Source: Bacillota bacterium
GTDB taxonomy: Bacteria > Bacillota_A > Clostridia > Clostridiales > Clostridiaceae
Length of the DNA stretch: 8,001 nt
Direction of reading: 5' to 3'
Assembly (NCBI GenBank): GCA_021780795.1
Contig: JAJXYA010000046.1
Span: forward strand, 1-8,001
The notes beneath the pieces were generated by a model that saw nothing but the letters and a program-made list of their open reading frames with translations, ran no database searches and was not told where the DNA came from. This document shows, in pieces, positions 1 to 7,263 of this stretch. Both the position numbers and the translations under genes were made by a program. Within the stretch, counting starts at the first letter, position 1; each line of letters begins with the position of its first letter.

Positions 1-7
1 ATAATAA

Positions 8-1297
8 ATGAATGCTAAAATTGAAAAACTAGGAAGTAATGAAGTAAAAATTGAAATAACTGTAGAGGCAGCAAAATTTAAAGAAGCTATTCAAAAAGCT
101 TACAAAAAGAACATGAAAAAATACAATATACCAGGATTTAGAAAAGGAAAAGCACCTCTTTCTATCATAAAATCATATTATGGAGAAGGTGTATTTTATG
201 AAGATGCAGTTAATATATGCTGTGATGACACATATCCAGAAGTATTAAAAGAAAATAATATTACACCAGTAGATTATCCTGAAATAGATATAATAACAAT
301 TGAAGAAGGAAAAGACTTTGTATATTCTGCAAAAGTTACAGTGCTTCCTGAGGTTGAACTTGGAGAATATAAAGGTTTAGGAATAGAAAAAGTTGCGTAT
401 CCTGTAACTGAAGAAGATATATTAAATGACTTAAAGGCAGTTCAAGAAAAAAATGCAAGAATCGAAGCAAAAGAAGATGGTGAAGTTGAAAAAGGAAATA
501 TTGCTATAATTGATTTTAAAGGCTTTATAGATAATGTACCATTTGAAGGAGGAGAAGGAACAGATTACTCTCTTGAAATAGGAAGCGGTACTTTTATAGG
601 TGATTTTGAAGATCAGCTTGTAGGACTAAAAAAAGGTGAAAGCAAAGACGTAAATGTAACTTTCCCAGAAAACTATGGCAAGGAAGAATTAAACGGAAAA
701 CCAGCAAAATTTGAAGTTACAGTAAAAGAAATTAAAGTTAAGGAAGTTCCAGCTCTTGACGATGAATTTGCTAAAGAAGCATCAGAATTTGACACTTTAG
801 AAGAACTAAAAAATGATGTAAAAGAAAAGCTTCAAAAACAAAACGACGAAAAAGCAAAAACAGAATTTGAAGATAAAGTTGTTGATGCAGTATGTGAAAA
901 TGCTCAAATTGAGCTTCCAAAAATCATGATAGACAACGAAATAAACAGCATGCTTCAAGATTTAGAAATGAGATTAAAATATCAAGGATTAGATTTAAAA
1001 TCATATTACGAATTTACTAATAGTAGTGAAGATAAAGTTAGAGACTATATGAAAGAAACTGCTGAAAAGAGAGTTAAAACAAAGCTTGTACTTGAAGCTA
1101 TTTCAAAAGAACAAGAAATCACAGCTTCTGATGATGAAATTTTAGAAAAAGCAACTGAAATGGCAAAGAATTATGGAAATGAAGAAATAGAAAAAACAGC
1201 TAAACTTTTGGTTGATGCACAAAAAGATGTGTTAACACAAGATATAGTTAACGGAAAAGTAATAGACTTTTTAGTTAAAAGTAACACTGCAGTATAA
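8..1297 (+). CDS. tig: Trigger factor, ribosome-associated chaperone and prolyl isomerase
   Basis: Trigger factor binds the ribosome at the polypeptide exit tunnel, shields nascent chains and has peptidyl-prolyl cis-trans isomerase activity. The 429-residue product has the usual family length. The N-terminal ribosome-binding domain carries the signature GFRKGKAP at residues 43-50. An FKBP-type isomerase domain spans about 160-245 ([14 protein letters not shown] start, then a GxFIxxFEDQLxGxKxGE stretch). The remainder is the lysine- and glutamate-rich helical C-terminal domain that forms the chaperone arms. The ATG at 8 gives the expected N-terminus; its ribosome binding site and promoter lie mostly outside the window, only 7 bases upstream being visible. 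It is the first gene of a conserved tig-clpP-clpX-lon-engB cluster and is separated from clpP by a 130-nt gap with a hairpin. The gene appears intact. Confidence 0.98.
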   Translation: MNAKIEKLGSNEVKIEITVEAAKFKEAIQKAYKKNMKKYNIPGFRKGKAPLSIIKSYYGEGVFYEDAVNICCDDTYPEVLKENNITPVDYPEIDIITIEEGKDFVYSAKVTVLPEVELGEYKGLGIEKVAYPVTEEDILNDLKAVQEKNARIEAKEDGEVEKGNIAIIDFKGFIDNVPFEGGEGTDYSLEIGSGTFIGDFEDQLVGLKKGESKDVNVTFPENYGKEELNGKPAKFEVTVKEIKVKEVPALDDEFAKEASEFDTLEELKNDVKEKLQKQNDEKAKTEFEDKVVDAVCENAQIELPKIMIDNEINSMLQDLEMRLKYQGLDLKSYYEFTNSSEDKVRDYMKETAEKRVKTKLVLEAISKEQEITASDDEILEKATEMAKNYGNEEIEKTAKLLVDAQKDVLTQDIVNGKVIDFLVKSNTAV

Positions 1298-1356
1298 AAA
1301 TAATAATAACGTGTTTGTTTTAAATTAAATTAAAATATACATAATATGATTATAGG

Positions 1357-1390
1357 TTGATTGCCAGAAGTTTTTTTGGCAATCAATTTT
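1357..1390 (+). terminator. Hairpin between tig and clpP, possible weak terminator
   Basis: TTGATTGCCA (1357-1366) and TGGCAATCAA (1377-1386) form a perfect 10-bp stem around a 10-nt loop, extendable by two G-U pairs, followed by only four Ts (1387-1390). It may terminate or attenuate tig transcription, or be part of the clpP leader. A weak promoter-like CATAAT (1340-1345) lies just before it, with no good -35. I saw no CtsR heptamer repeat or CIRCE element in the gap, so the sequence gives no sign of heat-shock control by those regulators. Confidence 0.55.
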
Positions 1391-1427
1391 AAATATTAGT
1401 AATTGTTATTTATAGGAGGGGAAAATT

Positions 1428-2012
1428 ATGAGTTTAGTACCAATGGTAGTTGAACAAACAAATAGAGGAGAAAGATCTTACGATATTTATTCTAGACTTT
1501 TAAAAGATAGGATTGTATTTTTAGGAGAAGAAGTTAACGATACTACTGCTAGCCTTGTTATTGCTCAACTTTTATTTTTAGAAAGTGAAGACCCTGATAA
1601 AGATATATTTTTATACATAAATAGCCCAGGCGGTTCTATAACTGCTGGTATGGGAATTTATGATACAATGCAATATATTAAGCCAGATGTTCAAACAATT
1701 TGTGTTGGAATGGCTGCATCGATGGGAGCATTTTTACTAGCTTCTGGAGCTAAAGGTAAGAGATTTGCATTACCAAATAGTGAAATAATGATTCATCAGC
1801 CTCTTGGTGGATTTCAAGGTCAAGCAACAGATATTGGAATACATGCAGATAGAATACTTAAGATAAAGAAAAAATTAAATACAATTTTAAGCGAAAGAAC
1901 TGGTCAGCCACTAGAAGTGATTGAACGAGATACAGAAAGAGATAATTTTATGGAAGCCATAACTGCAAAAGAATATGGACTTATTGATGAAGTTATCACA
2001 AAAAAGAAATAA
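1428..2012 (+). CDS. clpP: ATP-dependent Clp protease proteolytic subunit ClpP
   Basis: ClpP is the serine peptidase barrel (two stacked heptamers) that degrades proteins unfolded by ClpX or ClpC in the cytoplasm. The product is 194 residues, the normal size. The catalytic triad is visible at the canonical positions: Ser98 in GMAASMGAF, His123 in MIHQP and Asp172 in TERDNF. The N-terminus resembles other Firmicute ClpPs, with a short propeptide-like [11 protein letters not shown] strong AGGAGGGG ribosome binding site at 1414-1421 sits 6 nt before the ATG. clpX follows after 18 nt, so the two are almost certainly co-transcribed and made together. Nothing looks broken or unusual. Confidence 0.98.
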   Translation: MSLVPMVVEQTNRGERSYDIYSRLLKDRIVFLGEEVNDTTASLVIAQLLFLESEDPDKDIFLYINSPGGSITAGMGIYDTMQYIKPDVQTICVGMAASMGAFLLASGAKGKRFALPNSEIMIHQPLGGFQGQATDIGIHADRILKIKKKLNTILSERTGQPLEVIERDTERDNFMEAITAKEYGLIDEVITKKK

Positions 2013-2030
2013 CCTTAAAGGGGTGCTATT

Positions 2031-3326
2031 ATGGCTAAATTTGATGATAAAAAACAATTAAGGTGTTCTTTTTGCGGCAAGAGTCAAGATCAAGTAAGAA
2101 GGCTTATTGCTGGTCCAGGTGTATACATTTGTGATGAATGTATAGAATTATGTTCTGAAATAATTGCAGATGAATTTGAAGAAAATCCATCAATTGAAGT
2201 AGGAACTTTATCAAAGCCTGCAGACATTAAAAATTATTTAGATCAGTATGTTGTCGGTCAAGAAGAAGCCAAAAAAGCTATGTCAGTTGCTGTTTATAAC
2301 CATTACAAAAGAATAAATTCTGGTATATCAAATGATGATATAGAACTTCAAAAAAGCAATATACTACTATTAGGACCAACTGGTTCAGGAAAGACACTTT
2401 TAGCTCAAACTTTAGCAAAGTTTTTAAATGTTCCTTTTGCCATAGCTGATGCTACTACGCTTACAGAGGCAGGTTATGTAGGAGAAGATGTTGAAAATAT
2501 TTTGTTAAAGCTAATTCAAAATGCTGACTACGACATTGAAAGAGCAGAAAAGGGAATAATCTATATAGATGAAATAGATAAAATTGCAAGAAAGTCAGAA
2601 AATCCTTCTATTACAAGAGATGTTTCTGGTGAAGGAGTTCAGCAGGCTCTTCTTAAAATTTTAGAAGGTACTGTTGCATCAGTTCCTCCACAAGGTGGAA
2701 GAAAGCATCCACACCAAGAATTTATACAAATAAATACTACTAATATTTTATTTATTTGTGGTGGTGCATTTGATGGAATAGATAAAATTATAGAAGGAAG
2801 AACTAGAAAGAGTTCTATGGGCTTTGGGGCTGAAATTAACTCTAAAGTAAATAAAGATGTTGGTATATTATTAAAAGAACTTCTTCCAGGAGATTTGTTA
2901 AAATTTGGACTTATTCCAGAATTTGTTGGAAGACTACCAATACTTGTTACACTGGATGCTCTTGATGAAAAAGCATTAATAGAGATTTTAAGTAAACCAA
3001 AGAATGCCTTAGTAAAGCAATATAAAAAATTATTCCAAATGGATAAGGTTGACTTAGAATTTGATGATGATGCTTTAAATGCTATAGCAAAAGAGGCAAT
3101 AAACAGAAATACCGGTGCAAGAGGATTAAGAGCAATCATTGAAGATGTTATGAAAAATATTATGTTTGACATTCCATCTAGAAATGATGTTAAAAAGGTT
3201 ATAGTGAAAGAAGATACAATTAAAAGTAAGGATCCTGAAATTATACTTCTTGAAGGTGAAAAAAACACTATAGAAATTAAGAAGACAGATGATATTAAAA
3301 AGAAAAGAGGACCTGAAACCGCATAG
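2031..3326 (+). CDS. clpX: ClpX, AAA+ unfoldase subunit of ClpXP protease
   Basis: ClpX is a hexameric ATPase that recognises, unfolds and threads substrates into ClpP. The 431-residue product starts with the C4 zinc-binding domain (Cys12, Cys15, Cys34, Cys37) used for dimerisation and adaptor or substrate contact. The AAA+ module has Walker A GPTGSGKT (115-122), the pore loop GYVG (149-152 region), Walker B IIYIDEID (176-183) and the sensor-2 GARGLR (362-367). The ClpP-docking loop, IGF in the E. coli protein, appears here as MGF (264-266), a conservative change. The C-terminus ends in a lysine-rich tail. The ribosome binding site AAAGGGGTG lies just before the ATG. A rho-independent terminator follows the stop codon within about 5 nt, marking the end of the clpP-clpX unit. 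Confidence 0.98.
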   Translation: MAKFDDKKQLRCSFCGKSQDQVRRLIAGPGVYICDECIELCSEIIADEFEENPSIEVGTLSKPADIKNYLDQYVVGQEEAKKAMSVAVYNHYKRINSGISNDDIELQKSNILLLGPTGSGKTLLAQTLAKFLNVPFAIADATTLTEAGYVGEDVENILLKLIQNADYDIERAEKGIIYIDEIDKIARKSENPSITRDVSGEGVQQALLKILEGTVASVPPQGGRKHPHQEFIQINTTNILFICGGAFDGIDKIIEGRTRKSSMGFGAEINSKVNKDVGILLKELLPGDLLKFGLIPEFVGRLPILVTLDALDEKALIEILSKPKNALVKQYKKLFQMDKVDLEFDDDALNAIAKEAINRNTGARGLRAIIEDVMKNIMFDIPSRNDVKKVIVKEDTIKSKDPEIILLEGEKNTIEIKKTDDIKKKRGPETA

Positions 3327-3329
3327 CAT

Positions 3330-3371
3330 AAAAAGGGCCTGTCGCACTATTATTGTGTAACAGACCTTTTT
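3330..3371 (+). terminator. Intrinsic terminator after clpX
   Basis: AAAAAGG (3330-3336) pairs with CCTTTTT (3365-3371). Inside it CTGT pairs with ACAG, and GCAC with GTGT, around a TATTATT loop (3348-3354). The hairpin ends in a run of five Ts and starts four bases after the clpX stop codon. Because the base of the stem is A5/T5 it could work on both strands, but there is no convergent gene. It suggests that lon is at least partly transcribed from its own promoter. Confidence 0.8.
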
Positions 3372-3380
3372 AATTATAAT
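3353..3380 (+). promoter_or_regulatory. Candidate promoter for lon-engB
   Basis: A consensus -10 hexamer TATAAT lies at 3375-3380, with TTGTGT at 3353-3358 as a partial -35 (first three bases match) and a 16-nt spacer. The -35 falls within the clpX terminator hairpin. Transcription would begin near 3387, leaving a leader of about 40 nt before the lon start at 3426. The -10 is convincing but AT-rich DNA produces such matches by chance. No CtsR or CIRCE operator was seen. Confidence 0.4.
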
Positions 3381-3425
3381 ATATTAAACTATTAATTTAG
3401 AAGTTTAGAAAGTGAGGGGAGAATA

Positions 3426-5759
3426 ATGGAGCAAAATTTAGAAGTTTTTCCTCTTATTCCTCTTAGGGGTATGACAATATTTCCGTATATGGTGATGCAT
3501 TTTGATGTTGGAAGAGAAAAATCGATTTTAGCATTAGAAGAAGCAATGGAAAAAGATATAAAGGTATTTTTGGCAGCTCAGAAAAAAGCAACAACTGAAC
3601 TGCCTGAAGAAGATGATATTTTTTCTGTAGGAACTATATGTAGCGTTAAACAAATTTTAAAGCTGCCAGGCGATACAGTAAGGATACTTGTAGAAGGAAT
3701 TAGCAGGGCTAAAATTATTGAATATATTGATAACGAACCGTTTTTTAAGGTTAATATTAGAGAAATCAAAGATTCAGATGAATACAATATTGAAAGGACG
3801 GAAGCATTAATCCGTTTAGTAAAAGATAGTTTTGATACATACATAAAATTATCTGCAGCAGTTCCAGCAGATGTGTTTTCTTCAATTGATAATGTTGAAA
3901 ACCCTGGGAAATTTGCTGATTTGATTTCAGCTTATCTATTTGTTAAACCAGAAAAAAAACAAGAAATTCTTGAAGTAGAAGATCCAGTAGAAAGACTTGA
4001 AAAGGTTCTTTTAATTCTTCAAGGTGAAGTAAACATTCTAGAAATGGAAAGAGAAATAGGAACTAGAGTTAGAGACAAGATAGATAAGTCTCAAAAAGAC
4101 TATTTTTTAAGAGAGCAAATTAAAGCTATCCAAGAAGAACTTGGTGAAGATGATGAAGATAAAAAAGAATATAAAAAATATAAAAATAAAATCGCTAAGG
4201 CAAAGCTTCCTAAAGAAGTAAAAGAAAAAGCTAATTATGAACTTTCAAAGCTAGAAAACACTGGAAGTTTTTCTTCAGAAGGAAGCCTAATAAAAAATTA
4301 CTTGGATTGGATTTTAGACTTGCCTTGGAATATTAAAACTAAGGATGATCTTGATATAGCTAACGCAAGAGAAATCTTAAATAAAGAACATTATGGATTG
4401 CAGGACGTAAAAGATAGAATTATTGAGTATTTAGCGGTTAAAAAAATGAGCAGTTCTTTAAAGGGGCCTATTTTATGCTTAGTTGGACCTCCAGGAGTAG
4501 GAAAAACATCCATTGCAAAATCTATAGCGCATGCATTAAATAAAAATTTCGTTAGAATGTCCCTTGGTGGTGTAAATGATGAAGCTGACATCAGAGGACA
4601 CAGAAGAACATATGTAGGTGCAATTCCAGGAAGAATAATTTACAGCTTAAAAAAAGCTAAAGCAAAAAATCCATTATTTTTATTGGACGAAATTGACAAA
4701 ATGGGTGAAAGCTATAGGGGGGATCCTGCAGATGCACTTTTAGAAGTATTGGACAGCGAGCAAAATAATACGTTTAGAGATCATTTTTTAGAATTAGACT
4801 TTGATTTATCTGAAGTAATGTTTGTTACAACAGCAAATGATTTAGATACTATTCCTTATCCTTTATTAGATAGAATGGAAATTATAGAAGTATCAGGATA
4901 CACTTCTGAAGAAAAGTTTAATATTGCAAAAAATCATTTGATTCCAAAACAATTAAAAGAGCACTCTATAGATGATAAAAAAGTTATTTTTAGTGACAAT
5001 AGTATAAATTATATTATTAATAGCTATACAAGAGAATCTGGAGTTAGAGGTCTTGAAAGAAAAATAGCATCCATAATAAGAAAAGGCATTGCAGATATTG
5101 TTGAAAATAATAAAGAAAAAATAATTGTATCATCACAAATTGTAAAAAAGTATTTAGGCCCAGATATGTTTACCTATGAAAAGGTTGATAATCAAGATAA
5201 AGTTGGAATTGTAACAGGAATGGCATGGACAGGATATGGTGGAGATACATTACCGGTAGAGGTTGCAGTAATGCCAGGTAACGGTAAGTTATCTTTAACT
5301 GGTCAATTAGGTGATGTTATGAAAGAATCTGCAGAAGCTGGTTTTAGTTATGTTAGGACAAATGCAAGTAAATATTCGATAAATGAAAAATTTTATCAGG
5401 AAAAGGATGTTCATATTCATGTACCAGAAGGTGCAGTGCCTAAGGATGGACCTTCGGCAGGTGTTACAATGATTACAGCTTTAGTATCTGCATTAAGTAA
5501 CACTAAAGTAAAGCATAACGTAGCAATGACTGGTGAAATAACATTAACAGGTAGAGTACTTCCTATTGGAGGTTTAAAAGAAAAATCATTAGCAGACTAT
5601 AGAGCTGGAATAGATACTGTCATTATTCCTAAAGATAATGAAAAGGATCTTAGAAAAATCCCTAAGTCTGTGAAAAATAAGATGAAATTTATTTTAGCTG
5701 AAAAAATTGATGATGTACTTAAAAATGCATTAGTTGGAGAGTGTAAAGATGGAAATTAA
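3426..5759 (+). CDS. lon: Lon protease (LonA type), ATP-dependent serine protease
   Basis: Lon is a soluble cytoplasmic hexamer that unfolds and degrades damaged and short-lived regulatory proteins in a single polypeptide. The 777-residue product has the complete LonA architecture. An N-terminal substrate-binding domain starts at [15 protein letters not shown] (residues 8-22) and runs to about 200. A charged coiled-coil linker covers about 200-290. The AAA+ domain has Walker A GPPGVGKT (354-361), Walker B LFLLDEID (417-424) and sensor-2 SGVRGLER (538-545). The protease domain carries the catalytic Ser677 in PKDGPSAG and Lys720 in GGLKEK, 43 residues apart as in E. coli Lon. There is no membrane segment, so it is not LonB. 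A GAGGGGAG ribosome binding site precedes the ATG. The end of the gene overlaps engB by 11 nt. Confidence 0.98.
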   Translation: MEQNLEVFPLIPLRGMTIFPYMVMHFDVGREKSILALEEAMEKDIKVFLAAQKKATTELPEEDDIFSVGTICSVKQILKLPGDTVRILVEGISRAKIIEYIDNEPFFKVNIREIKDSDEYNIERTEALIRLVKDSFDTYIKLSAAVPADVFSSIDNVENPGKFADLISAYLFVKPEKKQEILEVEDPVERLEKVLLILQGEVNILEMEREIGTRVRDKIDKSQKDYFLREQIKAIQEELGEDDEDKKEYKKYKNKIAKAKLPKEVKEKANYELSKLENTGSFSSEGSLIKNYLDWILDLPWNIKTKDDLDIANAREILNKEHYGLQDVKDRIIEYLAVKKMSSSLKGPILCLVGPPGVGKTSIAKSIAHALNKNFVRMSLGGVNDEADIRGHRRTYVGAIPGRIIYSLKKAKAKNPLFLLDEIDKMGESYRGDPADALLEVLDSEQNNTFRDHFLELDFDLSEVMFVTTANDLDTIPYPLLDRMEIIEVSGYTSEEKFNIAKNHLIPKQLKEHSIDDKKVIFSDNSINYIINSYTRESGVRGLERKIASIIRKGIADIVENNKEKIIVSSQIVKKYLGPDMFTYEKVDNQDKVGIVTGMAWTGYGGDTLPVEVAVMPGNGKLSLTGQLGDVMKESAEAGFSYVRTNASKYSINEKFYQEKDVHIHVPEGAVPKDGPSAGVTMITALVSALSNTKVKHNVAMTGEITLTGRVLPIGGLKEKSLADYRAGIDTVIIPKDNEKDLRKIPKSVKNKMKFILAEKIDDVLKNALVGECKDGN

Positions 5760-6333
5760 AAAGGCGGAATTTATAATATCTGCAGTTAGAAGAGATCAGT
5801 TTCCAAATACAGATCTACCTGAAATTGCTTTTGTTGGCAGATCTAATGTTGGAAAGTCTTCCATCATTAATTCCTTGACCAATAGAAGAAAATTAGTAAA
5901 GGTCAGCTCCACACCAGGAAAAACAAGGTTAATAAACTATTTTATGATTAATGAAAATAGCTATTTTGTTGATTTACCTGGCTATGGCTATGCTAAAATC
6001 TCAAAAGAAGAAAAAAAAGATTGGGGCAAAATGATAGAAACTTATCTTAAAGATAGAGTTCCATTAAAAAAAGTGATTCTACTTTTAGATTGTAGAAGAG
6101 TACCTAATGAAGATGATATTTTAATGTATAATTGGATAGTACATTATGGATATAATTGTATGATCGTAGCTACCAAAAGTGATAAATTAAATAAAAATGA
6201 ATTGTTTAAAAGTGAGAAGGTTATGAAAGAAACGCTTAAGCTTCCAGCAGATTATAAAATACTTCATTATTCGTCGCTTAAACGGGTAGGCACAAGTGAA
6301 CTTTTAGATAATATATTTGAGGGAGTATTATAA
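5749..6333 (+). CDS. engB: EngB (YsxC/YihA) ribosome biogenesis GTPase
   Basis: EngB is an essential small GTPase needed for late assembly of the 50S ribosomal subunit. The 194-residue product matches the family size and shows the G motifs in order: G1 GRSNVGKS (30-37), G2 region STPGKT (54-59), G3 DLPG (75-78), G4 TKSD (142-145) and G5 SSLK (175-178). I chose the ATG at 5749: GGAGAG at 5736-5741 lies 7 nt upstream, and the resulting MEIKKAEF start fits the family. An in-frame TTG at 5734 would add five residues but has no better ribosome binding site. The start lies inside the end of lon (stop 5757-5759), so translation of the two is probably coupled. A strong terminator lies about 130 nt downstream. 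Confidence 0.97.
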   Translation: MEIKKAEFIISAVRRDQFPNTDLPEIAFVGRSNVGKSSIINSLTNRRKLVKVSSTPGKTRLINYFMINENSYFVDLPGYGYAKISKEEKKDWGKMIETYLKDRVPLKKVILLLDCRRVPNEDDILMYNWIVHYGYNCMIVATKSDKLNKNELFKSEKVMKETLKLPADYKILHYSSLKRVGTSELLDNIFEGVL

Positions 6334-6360
6334 AAAAAGTAAATTACGTGAATAAAATAT

Positions 6361-6487
6361 AAAAAAAGGGGTATCATAACTAATGTAATTGGAGAATATA
6401 TCTCCATTAGTATAAATTAAGATTTAGTCTTTATTTTATACTAAACCCCCCATCCCCCTTGGGATCGTAATATACGGTCCCTTTTTT
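6361..6487 (+). ncRNA. Candidate structured 3' UTR or C-rich small RNA downstream of engB
   Basis: This stretch has no plus-strand gene but is densely structured. Hairpin A pairs 6379-6384 with 6406-6411 and, after a bulge, GGAGA (6391-6395) with TCTCC (6401-6405). Hairpin B is a perfect 10-bp stem, 6407-6416 with 6435-6444, holding an inner AAGA/TCTT stem. A and B share 6407-6411 and cannot both form fully. An unpaired C-rich tract follows (six Cs at 6446-6451 and five at 6454-6458), then the terminator hairpin. AAGGGG at 6366-6371 could pair with CCCCTT at 6455-6460. Hairpin, C-rich linker and terminator is the layout of C-rich small RNAs of Gram-positives that target Shine-Dalgarno sequences. 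No good own promoter is visible, so it could be processed from the engB message. The function is inferred, and I match it to no known riboswitch. Confidence 0.4.
6461..6487 (+). terminator. Strong intrinsic terminator of the lon-engB unit
   Basis: GGGATCGTA (6461-6469) and TACGGTCCC (6473-6481) form a continuous 9-bp stem with a single T-G wobble and a three-base loop, followed immediately by six Ts (6482-6487). This is the best terminator in the window. Its T run overlaps the stop codon of the convergent small ORF at 6486-6488. Confidence 0.9.
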
Positions 6488-6611
6488 AATGCAAAAAATC
6501 AATTTGTATGTTTTTTGTTGAAAAGTATATTAAAATTAAAAGTAATAAGATGATAAGTAATAAAAATAAAAATATTAGCTTTTTCTTAAAAAAAAATACT
6601 TTGAATTTCAT
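6486..6611 (-). CDS. Putative 41-residue single-pass membrane protein
   Basis: I do not recognise this gene. The frame from ATG (6611-6609) to TAA (6488-6486) encodes 41 residues: a basic N-terminus (MKFKVFFFKKK), then a hydrophobic stretch of about 19 residues (12-30, almost all Leu, Ile and Phe), then a short polar tail ending in FLH. This predicts one membrane helix with the lysines on the cytoplasmic side. The start is supported by a near-ideal GAGGTGAT ribosome binding site (6622-6615) three bases before the ATG. It lies 66 nt downstream of perR on the same strand, but the perR terminator hairpin overlaps its start, so it would be read only on read-through or if that hairpin is not a full stop. 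Caution: AT-rich DNA readily encodes Leu/Ile/Phe runs, so the ribosome binding site is the main evidence. Confidence 0.5.
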   Translation of the reverse strand: MKFKVFFFKKKLIFLFLLLIILLLLILIYFSTKNIQIDFLH

Positions 6612-6646
6612 ATAATCACCTCAAGTATATATATGAAATCCAAAGT
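6588..6646 (-). terminator. perR terminator hairpin that also holds the small ORF start
   Basis: Read on the minus strand, the arm at 6646-6630 pairs with 6614-6598 over 17 bp with one G-U wobble, around a 15-nt loop (6629-6615). One base later come nine Us (6596-6588). It begins 31 nt past the perR stop codon, so an intrinsic terminator is the simple reading. The loop contains the GAGGTGAT ribosome binding site and the 3' arm contains the ATG of the 41-residue ORF, and the U run would encode three of its phenylalanines. A smaller hairpin (6662-6668 with 6674-6680) includes the perR stop codon and has no U run. Confidence 0.75.
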
Positions 6647-6677
6647 TCGGTTTAGAAGATATAATAACTTTGTGTTA

Positions 6678-7091
6678 TTAATTACTTTTACAATCTTTAC
6701 ATATTCCGTAAAAATAAACCTTATTTGATAATATAGTGTAGTCAGTAAACTCACTGACTTTATTGTTCAATTCAGTTAAAGAAACTAAGTCGATATCATC
6801 AACCTTACCACAAGTTATACATTGAATATGTGGATGTGAGTGTACATTACTATCATATCTGAAATTGCCTTCTCCTACATTCAATTCCTGAACTAATCCA
6901 ACTTCAACAAAGGTATTCAGCGCCTTGTAAACAGTTGCTAAACTCATAGTTGGAAAATCTGGCTGCAATGTTCTATATATGGTTTCTGCTGAAGGGTGTT
7001 CTTTTGTAGATTTCAAATATTTGTAAACAGCAATTCGCTGAGGTGTCAGCTTTAACTTTTTTTCTTTAAAGGTATCAGTTATACTTTTCAT
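6678..7091 (-). CDS. perR: PerR-type Fur family peroxide-responsive repressor
   Basis: PerR is a dimeric metal-dependent repressor that loses DNA binding when peroxide oxidises histidines at its Fe(II) site, switching on oxidative-stress genes. The 137-residue product has the N-terminal winged helix (LTPQR at 15-19; recognition region SLATVYKAL at 50-58). Regulatory-site residues align with the Bacillus PerR set: His32, Asp80, His86, His88 and Asp99. Structural zinc cysteines are in CITC (91-94) and CKDC (131-134). An aspartate at 99, rather than the glutamate usual in Fur and Zur, favours PerR. I chose the ATG at 7091, preceded by AGGGTGAT at 7104-7097; a GTG at 7100 would add three residues but lies inside that ribosome binding site. 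It is convergent with engB and divergent from the downstream small ORF. Confidence 0.92.
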   Translation of the reverse strand: MKSITDTFKEKKLKLTPQRIAVYKYLKSTKEHPSAETIYRTLQPDFPTMSLATVYKALNTFVEVGLVQELNVGEGNFRYDSNVHSHPHIQCITCGKVDDIDLVSLTELNNKVSEFTDYTILSNKVYFYGICKDCKSN

Positions 7092-7116
7092 TTTTATCAC
7101 CCTCTCTATATAAGAT

Positions 7117-7135
7117 TTATTATATTATATAATAA
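7117..7135. promoter_or_regulatory. Perfect 9-1-9 inverted repeat, likely PerR/Fur-type operator
   Basis: TTATTATAT (7117-7125), a single central T (7126) and ATATAATAA (7127-7135) form a perfect 9-1-9 palindrome. The known Bacillus PerR box is a 7-1-7 repeat, TTATAATnATTATAA, of the same geometry and A/T character though not identical in sequence. The repeat covers the -10 of the perR promoter, so a bound repressor would block polymerase. Autoregulation of perR is known in Bacillus; here it is inferred. Chance palindromes do occur in AT-rich DNA, but position and perfection argue for function. Confidence 0.6.
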
Positions 7136-7152
7136 AAATTATTTGTTGTCAA
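7124..7152 (-). promoter_or_regulatory. Consensus sigma-A promoter of perR
   Basis: On the minus strand TTGACA (7152-7147) and TATAAT (7129-7124) are both perfect hexamers separated by exactly 17 nt. Transcription should start near 7117, giving a leader of about 26 nt before the perR ATG at 7091. It is the best promoter in the window. The -10 lies inside the 9-1-9 inverted repeat at 7117-7135, suggesting repression at the promoter. Confidence 0.85.
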
Positions 7153-7206
7153 AGATTATTGTTTACAAGAAAATTCAGAAAATTGCAAAGCAAATTCAAG
7201 TGTATA

Positions 7207-7236
7207 TTAACAGATTAATATTAATATATTTATATT
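7207..7236 (+). promoter_or_regulatory. Candidate promoter for the 29-residue ORF
   Basis: TTAACA (7207-7212) and TATATT (7231-7236) each match the sigma-A consensus at five of six positions, with an 18-nt spacer. The predicted start near 7243 leaves a leader of about 20 nt before the ribosome binding site and start codon of the small ORF. The DNA here is nearly pure A/T and contains two short palindromes, TTAATATTAA (7215-7224) and ATTATTAATAAT (7234-7245), which could be operators or chance. Confidence 0.4.
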
Positions 7237-7263
7237 ATTAATAATTAATAAGGGGAATATTAC

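Noticed and set aside
1298..1427. CtsR or CIRCE heat-shock operators ahead of clpP
   Set aside because: I searched by eye for tandem AGTCAAA-type heptamers and for TTAGCACTC-N9-GAGTGCTAA and found neither here, nor ahead of lon.
2639..3268. Long open frame of about 209 codons on the minus strand opposite clpX
   Set aside because: It is antisense to a fully conserved clpX, has no matching family features and is explained by the codon bias of clpX. Similar antisense frames opposite lon (3578-3844, 4391-4591) were dismissed for the same reason.
5734..5748. TTG at 5734 as the engB start
   Set aside because: The ATG at 5749 has GGAGAG at a good distance and gives the usual EngB N-terminus; the TTG adds five residues and would sit on that same ribosome binding site.
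6446..6481. G-quadruplex on the minus strand (G5, G6 and a GGG)
   Set aside because: Only three separate G tracts are close together, and the GGG is already used in the terminator stem, so a four-tract quadruplex is not well supported.
6361..6487. A known metabolite riboswitch downstream of engB
   Set aside because: No conserved core of any riboswitch class that I know is recognisable, and no plus-strand gene follows within the element's reach. A regulatory RNA or structured 3' UTR fits better.
7092..7100. GTG at 7100 as the perR start
   Set aside because: The GTG is part of the AGGGTGAT ribosome binding site of the ATG at 7091, so the longer form has no proper ribosome binding site.
7215..7245. 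Short palindromes TTAATATTAA and ATTATTAATAAT as operators
   Set aside because: The DNA is almost pure A/T, where such short palindromes are expected by chance, and they do not fit the PerR box. I mention them only with the promoter.
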